The notes under the pieces were generated by a model that was not told the origin of the DNA, ran no database searches, and saw only the letters and a program-made list of their open reading frames with translations. A program made the translations under genes and the position numbers. From Sacculina carcini (lineage: Eukaryota; Arthropoda; Thecostraca; Sacculinidae), in NCBI GenBank assembly GCA_916048095.2, contig CAJZIA020000002.1, forward strand, positions 1-64,000: DNA of 64,000 bases. The letters run 5' to 3'. Below, piece by piece: positions 19,233-29,848 of the stretch (the stretch's first letter is position 1; each line of letters starts with the position of its first letter).

Positions 19233-20862
19233 ATGGTGGTCGTGCGCGCAGAGACAATGCAAATATATATGGTCTCCAAAACTTCAACTACCCCAACTGC
19301 TGGTCGTCCATGTGGCGATCGGCCACGGCCGCCGAAAGGTGGCCGTACTGTGAGCCACTTGTGCACCTGTGCTGGTAAAAACTAGCACCAATGAACACGT
19401 GAAATTGTCGTCGCTGAACCCATTCCGCCGTCTGGATGGGTTCAAGAACATCGGAGATGCGCCTGTCGAGGTCAGCCGACAGAGAGACGGTTCTCTGCTG
19501 GTTAAATACGGCAATGAGACGGCAGCAGCCCGCGCGATGAAGGCCGACACATTCCGGTATCGCTTGGGATCGGGCAGTGACAAGCGTTGGGTGAGCACCC
19601 CCATCTCGGTGTGTGCGCATTCGACACTCAACCATGCCAGAGGTGTTATGTTTTGTCGTGCGCTAGAGGGTGTTGATAACGAAGAAATCTGCGATGGTTT
19701 GTCATCCCAGGGTGTTATCCGTGTGGAGCGCATCGTCCGACGGCATTGGGATAGCGAGGTGCCAACGCACTCGTTTTTCCTCACGTTCGACGGTGTTGTT
19801 TTGCCGGATGATATCAAAGTCGGTGACATCCGTCAGCGTATCCGTGTCCGCCCCTACGTACCCAACCCAATGCGATGTTACAGGTGCCAACGTTTCGGGC
19901 ATACTAGCACCCGCTGCAACCGTGCTGAAATCTGCGGACGCTGCTCATCCGAACGGCACATCGCTGCTGATTGCGACAATGAGTATTTCTTCGTCAATTG
20001 CAGGAGCAGCGGTCATGCGTCCTCGTCGCGTAACTGCCCGGAATGGTTGAAGGAAAATAAATTCTGGCTATCCGCGCTGCCCAGCGCTGCAGTTTCGGCG
20101 AGGCGCTTGCTGTATATCGCAGCTCGCATCCATCGGGCCCGTCCTATGTCGGCGTCGTCACGAAGTCGGCTCAGCCTCCACAGTCTGTCGACTCGTTTCT
20201 GGAGAAGCTGTCTGTTGGACACTTCTTGAAGCTGGCGGGACGAATGGGCTTGAAGCTGGTCGTACCTGAGGCTGATGAACATGAGCTTGAACCAACACCG
20301 GTTGATCGGCGGCCTGAGGAGGCTGCCATGTCGCCGTCGCCAACGGCCTCACCCCAGCGGTCCCAGGCGTCCGCGACCCAGCGGCCCGTGACGGCCGCAA
20401 CCCGGCGGCCCAAGGCGGCCGCTCCCCAGCAGCCTGAAAAGGCTGCTGAGCGGCGACCTCAGCGGGTCGCCGATCGGCCTGTCAACCGGCCGATGGACCG
20501 CGCTGGCAAATCGGCAGCGATGCCGGCTAGGCAGGGCGGCAAAAAACCGGCCGCTCAGCAGGCTTCCAAGCCAGCAGAGCGGTCGTCTCCGAACTGGAGG
20601 AAATTCGGAGACTGGACGGTGGTTCAACACAAGAGCCGCCGTTCGGTCAAGTCAGCCTCGCCGAGAAGTGACCGGCGATCATCTCCCGGTCACAAAGCGA
20701 GCGCGGTCCCTGCATCTCCGCCCTCGGCGGCTGCTAGCGCACCGCCTTCCCACCACTGCCATGGAGGTGGAGAGTTCCTCTAAGCGGAAGCTCTCGGCCT
20801 CTCCAAGTGGGTCCCCACCTGACGCGGAGAGAGGACGATCGGCCAAGCGATGCGATTAGGTA
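19233..20862 (+). pseudogene. LINE-A ORF1 (gag-like, CCHC zinc knuckles)
   Basis: A nucleic-acid-binding ORF1 read in three pieces: from about MVVVRAETMQ (19233), then LVKTSTNEHVKL... in the next frame from about 19375, then a proline/alanine-rich tail (20226-20783) and a final basic piece ending ...GRSAKRCD at 20859. At 19876-20040 are CYRCQRFGHTSTRC, CGRCSSERHIAADC and a third knuckle whose first Cys is Phe. At least three frameshifts, so non-functional. ORF1 proteins of this type coat LINE RNA. Confidence 0.75.
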
Positions 20863-20944
20863 CCTGTGCTACCTGGTTTTTAGTGTGTATGTGCCTTTTT
20901 AACGGGAGTATCTGTTTGTATTTAATTCTACTATATTTATTTTT

Positions 20945-21127
20945 ATGTCCATTTTACAATGGAATATTAAAGGTATTAGACCGAATTTTAATGATTTACT
21001 GCTTATTTTACACTCCCGACAACCATCGATTTTCGCAATACATGAGACTAAGCTTTTAACTTCTTCGTATTTTAGTATTCATGATTGTAATGTTTTTAGA
21101 CATGATAATCCCAGCTCGACTATATAG
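20945..21127 (+). pseudogene. LINE-A ORF2, AP endonuclease start
   Basis: MSILQWNIKGIRPNFND...IFAIHETKL is the N-terminus of an APE-type LINE endonuclease: the QWNI..R strand and the ET metal-binding motif are seen. The frame ends within the inverted repeat at 21086-21212, where the rest of the endonuclease and the RT catalytic core are lost. Confidence 0.8.
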
Positions 21128-21212
21128 CTGGGACTATGAGACTATATAGCTGGGACCATGAGAATCCCAGCTCGACTATATAGCTGGGATTATCATGTCT
21201 AAAAACATTACA
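21086..21212. repeat. Inverted repeat at the LINE-A internal deletion
   Basis: Arms 21086-21133 and 21165-21212 are inverted copies of each other over almost all of 48 nt (tgtaatgtttttagacatga ... its reverse complement). The inner tcccagctcgactatatagctggga is itself near-palindromic and is partly repeated in the spacer. It lies exactly where ORF2 jumps from endonuclease to late RT. Confidence 0.85.
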
Positions 21213-21215
21213 ACA

Positions 21216-22559
21216 TTACTCGCGCTTGACCTACACCGACCATATTTCACAGCTGAGAACCACATGTCTAAAGGCACTGAATGTGCTGAAAACTGTTCCA
21301 CGCATGCGGTATGGAGCAGATCGACAGTCCCTTCTCCTTCTGTACCGCTCGTTAGTCAGGTCTCGTCTCGATTACGCGAGCATCGTATATGATCTGGCTT
21401 CGGAGTCAGCAAAAAGCTGGTTGAATGTCGTACACCACGCAGGGATACGCATTGCCACCGCCGCGTTTCGCACGTCGCCAATCGTCAGCCTCCTTGTTGA
21501 GGCTGATGAGACTCCGCTGGCGCTCCGTCGTCAAGAGCTGGGCATGCGTTATTCTTGCAAGCTGGCAAGCACCCATTAAAACTCCGCGTATGACGTGGTA
21601 TCTTCCCAGCATGTGCCCGAGCAGCACTTTCCAGGACCTCAGTGTTCTGTGCTGTTTTGCAGCAAATTGAGGGCACTGCTGGAGTCATGCGGGATGGATG
21701 CTAACGACGTCCTCAGACAAGAATACACGGCGGAGTCACCCTGGGAATTGGTCACCCCCGAGGTTGACGTCTCGCTAGCAGCTCTACCGTAACACCTTAC
21801 AGTGCCCAGTGTGCTTCGCTCAAACACACTGGAGCGAATTCATTCTTACGGGCGTTATACTGCCGTGTACACTGATGGATCTAAGTGGGCCAGTGGTGTG
21901 GGCTGTGCGTTTGTAAGTGGAGGAACGTGCCGCTCGAGCACACTGCCACCGAGCGCCTCCATTTACACGGCTGAATTTCACGCTATCCTGCTGGCCCTGG
22001 TTTGTATTCGCTCATCTTTTTCATTGTTTTGAGTTTTATCTGACTCTCTTAGTGCTTTAACTTCATTCTCGTCTTTCTCCTTACATCCTCTTATACAGAG
22101 GATTTTTATCTCTTGACATCATCTATCACCAGGGCAAGCGTGTAAAGTTCTGCTGGATTCCGGCCCATATTGGTATTTTGGGCAACGAGCGAGCTGACAG
22201 AGCCGGAAAAAGAGCTGCTGAACGAGATTTTTTTGCATTTTATTTTAACTTCCCCATTCCTTATTCGGACTTTTATCCTATTATACATCGTTTCATCCGT
22301 TCTCGCTGGCAGCTCTCCTGGGACGAATGTGGCACTAACAAACTAAAAGCATTGAAGCCCGAAATCGGACATTGGATGTGCTCTTATCGCCGGAAGAGGT
22401 CCGAGGAGGTGGTGCTCTGTCGTCTGTGTGTGGGTCACACGTACGACACGCATCGCCATCTTCTACTCGGTCAACCTGAACCCACGTGCAGCGCATGTAA
22501 TGCACGTCTCTCCGTGCAACACATTCTGGTGCAATGTCCATCATTTTCAGAGGTGCGTC
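21216..22559 (+). pseudogene. LINE-A ORF2 remainder (RT C-terminus, RNase H, CCHC)
   Basis: Matches 51240-52610 of LINE-B. It covers the RT thumb/connection (LKALNVLKTVPRMRYGADRQSLLLLYRSLV), then RNase H (YTDGSKWASGVGCAFV about 21866; FCWIPAHIGILGNERAD about 22150) and the C-terminal CSACNARLSVQHILVQC (about 22490). Several frameshifts and a stop at 21789-21791. The catalytic FVDD box is missing. It is interrupted at 22564 by the LTR element and the last part resumes at 24072. Confidence 0.85.
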
Positions 22560-22714
22560 AACGTTGTTGTAAGATGCCGAAGTCCAACTCCACAACGTAC
22601 ACAGAAACATATATTGAAAGACAGGCGCGCGTGGGACGGCGATGTCATGTGTGTGATGACACACACACACACTAATAGCTCGGCAATATACCACACGCCC
22701 CCGTGATATATATA

Positions 22715-22860
22715 TGCTTCGTCGCAGCCATGGAGTGTGCCTGGTGGAGGTTGTGCTGGATGGATCGGAGCCGGTTGTATTTGTGTATTTTGGTTTGTTG
22801 TTTTTGGTTTCCGTCATCGGTTTGACTTAAATTTTGCTGTGTTACCATATCTGTTAATTT

Positions 22861-22904
<44 letters not shown>

Positions 22905-22959
22905 GTTGTTTATATATTATAGTTTGTTTATATATTGTTTATATATCTATTGTTCATAT

Positions 22960-23051
<92 letters not shown>

Positions 23052-23196
23052 AAATTAACAGATATGGTAACACAGCAAAATTTAAGTCAAACCGATGACG
23101 GAAACCAAAAACAACAAACCAAAATACACAAATACAACCGGCTCCGATCCATCCAGCACAACCTCCACCAGGCACACTCCATGGCTGCGACGAAGC
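22715..23196. repeat. Large palindrome, 148-bp arms around an AT-repeat core
   Basis: 22715-22862 and 23049-23196 are perfect reverse complements as far as I can read (gcttcgtcgcagccatgg... to ttaattttgata). The 186-bp centre is almost entirely (TA)n with a few interruptions. The DNA could extrude as a cruciform and its RNA would be a long hairpin. Confidence 0.95.
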
Positions 23197-23613
23197 ACAA
23201 CCAGCCGTCTTCTCTGTCACCGGCCGCCGCGACAGTGCACAACACTCCTCGGCCCCAGCAACCTCCGTGCTCCCGCCGTGCTCCTCAGCAAACACCCGTG
23301 CTCCTCAGCACCCTGTCGCAGTCGGCCGTGATCCACCGTCCACACAAGCCGCGCCGTCCCGTCCTCCGCTCAGATCCTCCAGGTTCGGCAGTCCCAATTC
23401 ATCAACCCTCCAGCAGCTTCCTCTGACGGGACAGCGACGCATCCAGGGAAGGCGGGACGACGAGCAATCGCCCCCTGCAACACTATTGGCATGTCGCTGA
23501 ACACCGCTCTATGCCTGTCCCTTTCTGATGATCGCCACAACTGCTGCCGAAACCGGGTCAAAGCTCCCACCACACCAAAACTCTCCAATAATAGCCATCC
23601 AAAAACAAAAGAT

Positions 23614-23625
23614 GCCGAAATAGCT
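23614..23625 (-). promoter_or_regulatory. Primer-binding site of the nested minus-strand LTR element
   Basis: On the minus strand, ctttaca|AGCTATTTCGGC: the same tRNA-Phe 5'-end complement that follows the 5' LTR of LTR-1, LTR-2 and LTR-4. Confidence 0.7.
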
Positions 23626-24010
23626 TGTAAAGAAAACGAAACAACTTCTGCCCTACAAAATGAATGTGCATTCAAAGACAGACGCACGTAGGACAGCGAT
23701 GTCCCACGCGCGCCTACAAGACCACACCACTCGTAGATACGCCTCAGGAACGACTCTGCATTTCCCCTAGTAACAGTGACCAACAAAGTTCAGCACACAC
23801 GCGCAACATCACACGCACACATACACAATCACGCGCAAACACATACACACACGTGCACACCATCTGCCTGTACAACCAGTGCTGCGCATACAGACACGCA
23901 CGCATTCACAAACAAACATCTACCGCTCGCCCAAGGACCACAGCCACACAAACACGCGCACACTTTCACTCGCGCTAACATACACACTTGCATACGCAAA
24001 CATCATAGCC

Positions 24011-24046
<36 letters not shown>

Positions 24047-24071
24047 TAGCTCGGCAATATACCACACAACG

Positions 24072-24355
24072 TTGTCTTGGATCCGTTCGGACTATTGACG
24101 AGGTTTTGGGACATGAGCAATCGGCGGTCATTGAGGGCCGCAATTTTCACGGCTTTTGCCTTTTAAAACTATTTATTGAGTTTTATTCTTCTGACTTTCA
24201 TATTAATATCATTCACCCTCACGCTTATTTATTTCATCGCTCCATTACGTTCATTTGCATAGTTATAGTTTAATTTAGTTAACAACAGACTGGGGGTGTC
24301 GTATGGTCCTAGAGGCCGGTGCACCCCAAAAACTCAATATTCAGTCAATCAATCA
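24072..24355 (+). mobile_element. LINE-A 3' end, downstream of the nested element
   Basis: Resumes the LINE reading (ttgtcttggatccgttcggactattgacgagg), matching 52596-52860 of LINE-B, then the 3' UTR and a short tcaatcaatc tail. Confidence 0.85.
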
Positions 24356-24381
24356 GATCTCTCCGAATATTCTCCAATAGC

Positions 24382-24709
24382 TCATCCAATAATGATCCAG
24401 AATCTGTGTTCCAAGCGAGAATCTTTGACCTTGGGCCACTGCTGGGCTTTGACAAAGTCACAATTATAAAAAATCAGTGGCATTATGCAGGTATCTTGCT
24501 GAGATGGCTTCATGCCAACAATTATCGTGCTTGGGTCTTGTACACCATCTTGGGTAGCAGCTTCCAAACACTCAAGCAAATCCATGGTCAGCACACAATT
24601 GACGCACAAAGACCTCACTCTAGGACACTGGCAACACGAATGAACATGATCGAGGTGCACGTCACCAAAACATGAACCCGATTGCATCAGACTGTAGAGG
24701 GCAGTGTCG
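24382..24709 (-). pseudogene. Truncated inverted copy of the unknown gene
   Basis: Encodes about the first 105 residues of the 14287 protein (from MQSGSCFGDVHLDH... to ...RFWIIIG) and then stops being homologous at the LINE-A junction. Substitutions keep the frame open, for example DVHLDHVHSCC against VVHLDHAHSCC. There is no upstream ATG in this copy either, which supports the internal ATG as start. Confidence 0.7.
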
Positions 24710-24864
24710 GAGCTTAAGAGCAATGTGCGTAGTTTCAATGTATACTCTTGTGGGAGACATGTGACGAAAATGGCGCAGAGTAAAAAATATAATTTGATGC
24801 AAATATGGTGTGTAATTCCGAGACAAATATGGCGCGGAAAATTAAATTGACAGGAATATCACAC

Positions 24865-25050
24865 AGCGCCATCTATAATTATTCCACACACTTTGGTTAG
24901 CAGCGCTATCAACATTTGTTAGCAGCGCCATCTATATAAATAATTTATTGTAAAAAATATTTGATTTTCAACAAAAATTATGCCGTGCGGCGCCTTCTAT
25001 AATTAATCAGTAAACAACTGCTGGTAGGTTAGCAGCGCCATCTATATTGG
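24865..25050 (-). promoter_or_regulatory. Inverted TAGATGGCGCTG motif array
   Basis: gttagcagcgccatcta at 24912 and 25027, with variants at 24865, 24896 and 24981. Opposite orientation to the array at 13938. Confidence 0.4.
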
Positions 25051-25274
25051 ACGGAAGCTTTAGTTTTTCGCCGCTAGCAGCGCTACTTGGCGGTACATGT
25101 ATTACAACTGTGGGTGTGTGTGTTTGATAGTATATAAGGTGGCTTACACTTCGATAAGTGCATAACACACACATGCGATACACACACATTACATTATCGG
25201 CTGCTTGTTGATGTACAAACATTCCCTGAATCTCTGTATGCATGTTTGTATGCTTGTATGTGTGTATGTTGCAG

Positions 25275-25483
25275 AGCGAGCCCAAGACGAGGAGGACGAG
25301 TCTGAGAGCGAGTCAGAGTTGGACGATGACCAGGAGGCGCTGGACGATTACCAGGAGTGGCTGGACGATGACGAGGATGAGATTGACGAAGATGACGCCA
25401 ACTATCTGGACGTCGTGCGGCACCCTTTCGACACGACAAACATCGACACAGCCATGTTTGAATTATCGACCAAAATTCTCGAG
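25275..25483 (+). CDS. Importin-7/8-like gene, internal exon 2 of 3
   Basis: Acceptor gtatgttgcag|AGCGA. Two bases complete the codon left by 13840, then 69 codons run to GAG at 25481-25483. The donor is GCGAGT, a GC-AG class site. The product is strongly acidic (QDEEDESESESELDDDQEALDD...DEDEIDEDDANYLDVV), which matches the acidic loop near the C-terminus of importin-7/8. The acidic frame is the only one consistent with both neighbours. The next in-frame stop lies beyond the donor. Confidence 0.8.
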
Positions 25484-26390
25484 GCGAGTAATTATATTAT
25501 TATTATTATTATTGTTATTAACTAGAGGCAAGTGAATGACATGGGAAGAGTGCAAGCACAGTTACCACCATGCAATCGCCCCATGTATGTAACAAAAACG
25601 CCCAAATTATGTATACATAGAGAGTTTGAGAAATTCGCGTTTGGTCAGCAAGATGCTTGTGATGCTTGATGGGGAGCTTATGATGAACGAAGCAGAACCA
25701 ATGTTGAATGTTGTTCCTGTAACAGCGTTGGCTGTTGTCGTGATAGTCTTGTGTAGCAGGCCTCTTGAAGTTGTGTGCCGCGATAACGCTTATTGCCGAT
25801 TCCAAACACAGTTGATAGTTGAAAATAATGTATTGCGTCGTGATATTATATCTAATGTTGCGGTTCCTAACTCTATCTGTCCTAATGTTATCCCCATGTT
25901 CTATCCAATGTGCTATCTTCTGTTCTACCTCGTCTTCTAACCCGCACTCACTCCCTACATGGTGGTCTAGTCTGTATTCTCCAATGCTCTCATCCGTATT
26001 CACCTATTCTTCTATGTTCTATCCTCTGGTGTTGCTATGTTATGTTCCGTTCTCCCCGAATGGTTAAACACTGTGTTTATATAGTGCTAACTGGCGCCGC
26101 CTACTACATTCTCCAGCTGCAAGCTGTGAGTGTGTGTTGTCAAACCGTTGCACCGCGGTCACGCAAGTGTCTGGTCATTATCAATGTGAAATCATACTAT
26201 GATGTGTGTATGCGTGCACACGACGATGTTCTAGTTCTATTCCCACCATATTGTGGTTGCCGTAATGTGTGTGTGTGCGTGCGCGCGCGCGACCAATGTT
26301 GTGTTTCTCTATGCCTAACTTAATGTTGTCATAAATTTACACAATGCACAACGCATAATAAACAATGCACAAAACAAGCAACAATTACTA
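25484..26390. other. Start of intron 2, no recognised element
   Basis: (TTA)n after the donor, then mixed sequence with a long open frame on each strand (25626-25940 plus, 25518-26003 minus) that I do not recognise, and an alternating GC run (gtgcgcgcgcgcg, about 26278). Possibly an old transposon. Confidence 0.4.
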
Positions 26391-26391
26391 A

Positions 26392-28670
26392 ATCTATATA
26401 TATATAAAAGAGATCCTCTGTCTGTCTGTCTGTCTGTGTGTTTGTCTGTCCCACCCTCCTTGGTCACATTTTCAGCAAGCTGCTACTCGGTAACCACTTA
26501 ATGTACCCGCCAACAATTTATACCATTACGCTGGAAATTTTGTTGTCTACAGGATAGGATAAATTTCAAATTTTAAAAATGTAACCAAAAAAAGTTATCG
26601 CGGTGAAAAGACAAAATGAACCCTGAAAAATGCGAAAATTTTGGTCAATATTCCTACATCTACTCCTCATAAACCAGAAATGGTACAGCCAAACAGATTA
26701 TACCACTGTGTATAAAATATTCTGTTCTACTCGGTAGGCTATAATTCATATCCAAAAATTAAATATAAAATATGTAAAAATGACAAAATTTCAGTCTACA
26801 TTCAAAATTATATTTAAGCTCGACGCGTCCGATTTTCTGTACTTTTTTCTCTATTTCTCAGCAACTAACTATGACACATCTAAATAAATATTACCATCAT
26901 GCTGGGAATTTTGTTTTCTACAGCACGGTATAATTTTTAATTTTCCAAAGTGTATTAAAAAAAATGTTACGGCGGTGTGAAGTCAAAATGACAAAGTCAA
27001 AAAGGCATAATTAGCACTAAAAACGCGAATATTTTGGTCAATATTCCCCTATCTATTCCTCATAAACCAGCAGAGTTACAGCTATAAAAATTATACTATT
27101 GTGTAGAGAATTTTGTGTTCTACAAGAAATATTCTAATATATACCCACAAATGATACCAAAAACGTAAAATTGGCAAAATTCTCAAATACATCCAAAATT
27201 ACACTTGAACACCGGGCGACTAAAATTAATTAATTTTTCTACTATTTCTCAGTAACTATTTGTTACACATAAAAATAAATTATACCATTGCGCTGGAAAT
27301 CTTATTGTCTACAATACGGTATAATTTTTTATTTTCCAAAGGGTATCTGAAGGAAGTTACGGCGGTGTAAATTCAAAAGGACATATTGCCAATTTGACAG
27401 CTATTATGCGCACTTGCGATTACACAGGAATATACACTGATTTAATTTCACTGAAGTCCAATCACAATTTACGCACTTGCGATTACACAGGAATATACTA
27501 TTGTGTAGAGAATTTTGTGTTCTACAATATAAGCTATAATTTATACCCACAAATGGTACAAAAACGTGTAAAATTGGCAAAATTCTCAAATACATCCAAA
27601 ATTACATTTGAACACCGGGCGACTAAAATTAATTCATTTTTCTACTATTTCTCAGTAACTATTTGTTATACATGAAAATAAATTATACCATCGTGCTAGA
27701 AATCTTGTTTTCTACAATACGGTATAATTTGTAATTTTCCAAAGGGTATCTGAAGGAAGTTACGGCGGTGTAAATTCAAAAGGACATATTGCCAATTTGA
27801 CAGCTATTATGCGCACTTGCGATTACACAGGAATATACTACTGTGTAGATAATTTTGTGTTCTACAAGAAAAGGTATAATTTATACCCACAAATGATACA
27901 AAAAACGTGTAAAATTGGCAAAATTCTCAAATGCATCCAAAATTACACTTGTACACCGGGTGACTAAAATTTATTCATTTTTCTACCCATTTCTCAGGAA
28001 CTGTTTATCACACCTTAAAATTAATTATACCATCGTGCTAGAAATAATGTTTTCTACAATACGGTATAATTTTTAATTTTCCAAAGTGTATCTGAAGGAA
28101 GTTACGACGGTGTAAAGTCAAAATGTCATGTTGCCAATTTGACAGCTATTATGCGTACTTGCGATTACACAGGAATATACTACTGTGTATATAATTTTGT
28201 GTTCTACAATATAAGCTATAATTTATACCCACAAATGGTACAAAAAACGTGTAAAATTGGCAAAATTCTCAAATACATCCAAAATTACACTTGAACACCG
28301 GGCGACTAAAATTAATTCATTTTTCTACTATTTTCCAGTAACTATTTGTTACACATAAAAATAAATTATACCATCGTGCTAGAAATCTTGTTTTCTACAA
28401 TACGGTATAATTTGTAATTTTCCAAAGGGTGTCTGAAGGAAGTTACGGCGGTGTAAAGTCAAAAGGACATATTGCCAATTTGACAGCTATTATGCGCACT
28501 TGCGATTACACAGGAATATACACCGATTAAATTTCACTGAAGCCCAATTACAATTAAGAATGCATCATATTATCTCCAAGCATGGATGGTGTGGTTTTTT
28601 TGCGTACAGTTCAATTAATGCTACACTATACTGAATAGAAAGTCTTTATTGTCCTCAATATTTACACATC
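26392..28670 (+). repeat. Helitron-like 5' end followed by 341/403-bp tandem units
   Basis: Begins TCTATATATATATAAAAGAG then (TCTG)n, as many animal Helitron 5' ends do. From about 26820 it is a tandem array: the landmark acacttgaacaccgggcgac begins at 27201, 27604, 27946 and 28287, giving intervals of 403, 342 and 341 bp. The long unit carries an extra 61 bp. No coding potential. Confidence 0.75.
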
Positions 28671-29290
28671 AAATGTTCCGCACGACGGGCGGGTAAAATG
28701 CTACTTGGAACAAAGTAAGCTACTGAACTTTACTGTGTAATTTAATTGGTTTAATTTCAAGTTGCATACGCTTGAGTTGCATAAGGATACGGGTTGTAAT
28801 ATCATGCAATGCCAAGTATATGCATATGCTGTTTTAGAGGAAGCATTAATCTGGAATTATAGAGATGTTTCATTGTTTTGATAGTGTTACACGTCTGAAT
28901 TACTACACACGAAGGACGGGTGTGAATTTGAGTAGTGTTGAGGGAAAAACATCGTCAATAATTAAAACAAGAATTTACAAATTTGACCTTTCTATTGGTC
29001 GTTTTTCATCAATTTTATTTGTGTTTGTTTCGTGTTTGAGTTCTGAATTATTCCGCACGACGGGCAGCTTTAAATATGAGGCGGGTTGTGGAAAAACATG
29101 TTTTCTAAATTGAAACATAAATTTCACATTTAGACTTTTATATTAGCTATGACTTTCCTGTGGGTTTGTTTTTCTTTTTCAATTTGCACTAAATTTTTTA
29201 TGAATTGAATATTAATTATATTTTATGAACTGTTCCGCACGACGGGCGAATTAAATGTATCTATAAAGAGTGGGTTTAAATGATAGCGAG
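28670..29290 (+). repeat. Helitron-like motifs downstream of the tandem array
   Basis: Copies of ttccgcacgacgggcggg at about 28676, 29050 and 29231. This stretch plus the last tandem unit (28081-29290) is repeated almost exactly at 35441-36651. Confidence 0.8.
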
Positions 29291-29848
29291 GTAGTTCTGT
29301 ATTGGCGTGTGCGTGCATTTGTGTGTGAGTGTGAGCGTGTGCGTATGTATGTATGTATGTGTGTGTGTGCTTGTGTGTAGTTCTGTATTGGCGTGTGCGT
29401 GCATTTGTGTGAGAGTGTGAGCGTGTGCGTATGTATGTATGTATGTATGTGTGTGTGCTTGTGCGTATGTTCTAGTGTAGTGAGTGTCAAGGGCATAAGC
29501 GGAGCTAGTGTAGTGATGATTGAAAGCTGTAGTGTAAGCTGATGCGCGAGTGTGCGCATACAGTGGTGCGTTGTTGCGCTTATGAGCTTTACAGTTGGGA
29601 GTTCAGCTATGAAGTTGTTGGTAAGAAGGGCAGTGCCATACGAGGAGTGGTTGTGTGTGTTGTGAGCTGTGGTGGTACAGGAATTGTGTTAGTGCGCGGT
29701 TGAGTTGTTCTCGTGGCGTTCTGTGTATTCTTCTTGGTTGCGTTTTTGCTCGTCATTCTCATCTCTACGGCCTTGTTTCATCTTCATCTTTAATACATCG
29801 TGCAATCTTCCCTTTGTTATTGGGTGAAGACATGGAGCACAAGTTACA
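29291..29848 (+). repeat. 5' LTR of LTR-2
   Basis: Contains two copies of tagttctgtattggcgtgtg (29291, 29380) with tgta/tgtg runs, and near its end the gag start codon (29832). Confidence 0.9.

Larger units (their letters stand above)
22564..24066 (-). mobile_element. Short non-autonomous LTR element nested in LINE-A, with hairpin
   Basis: Inserted in the RNase H/CCHC tail of LINE-A, with CAACG at 22559-22563 and 24067-24071 as the likely 5-bp duplication. On the minus strand: 5' LTR 24066-23626, primer site GCCGAAATAGCT (plus-strand view, 23614-23625), internal region without retroviral ORFs, then a damaged 3' LTR (about 22700-22564) sharing the ctaatagctcggcaatatacc block. The internal 3' part is turned into a large inverted repeat. 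The internal sequence resembles that of LTR-4 (44329-45033), so it is a coding-free family that depends on proteins from elsewhere. Confidence 0.75.
18190..24355 (+). mobile_element. LINE-A, RNase H-bearing non-LTR element (I/Jockey-like), broken
   Basis: Order: GC-rich 5' region, ORF1 with zinc knuckles, start of an AP endonuclease, a large internal deletion marked by an inverted repeat, the RT C-terminal region, RNase H, a C-terminal CCHC, then a 3' end at a short tcaatcaatc tail (24340-24355). An LTR element is nested at 22564-24066. LINE-B (49247-52860) is the same family and keeps the RT core that is missing here. The 5' boundary is approximate. At 24356 it abuts the inverted copy of the unknown gene. 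Confidence 0.85.
24360..25100 (-). repeat. Right arm of the inverted repeat, near the intron 1 acceptor
   Basis: Reverse complement of 13875-14590. It includes the TAGATGGCGCTG array (minus strand, about 24865-25050) and the first part of the unknown gene. It ends about 175 bp before the exon at 25275. Its inner end is cut at the LINE-A 3' terminus. Confidence 0.8.

Noticed and set aside
25626..25940. ORFs on both strands after the second importin exon as a transposase
   Set aside because: No catalytic motif could be identified in either frame.
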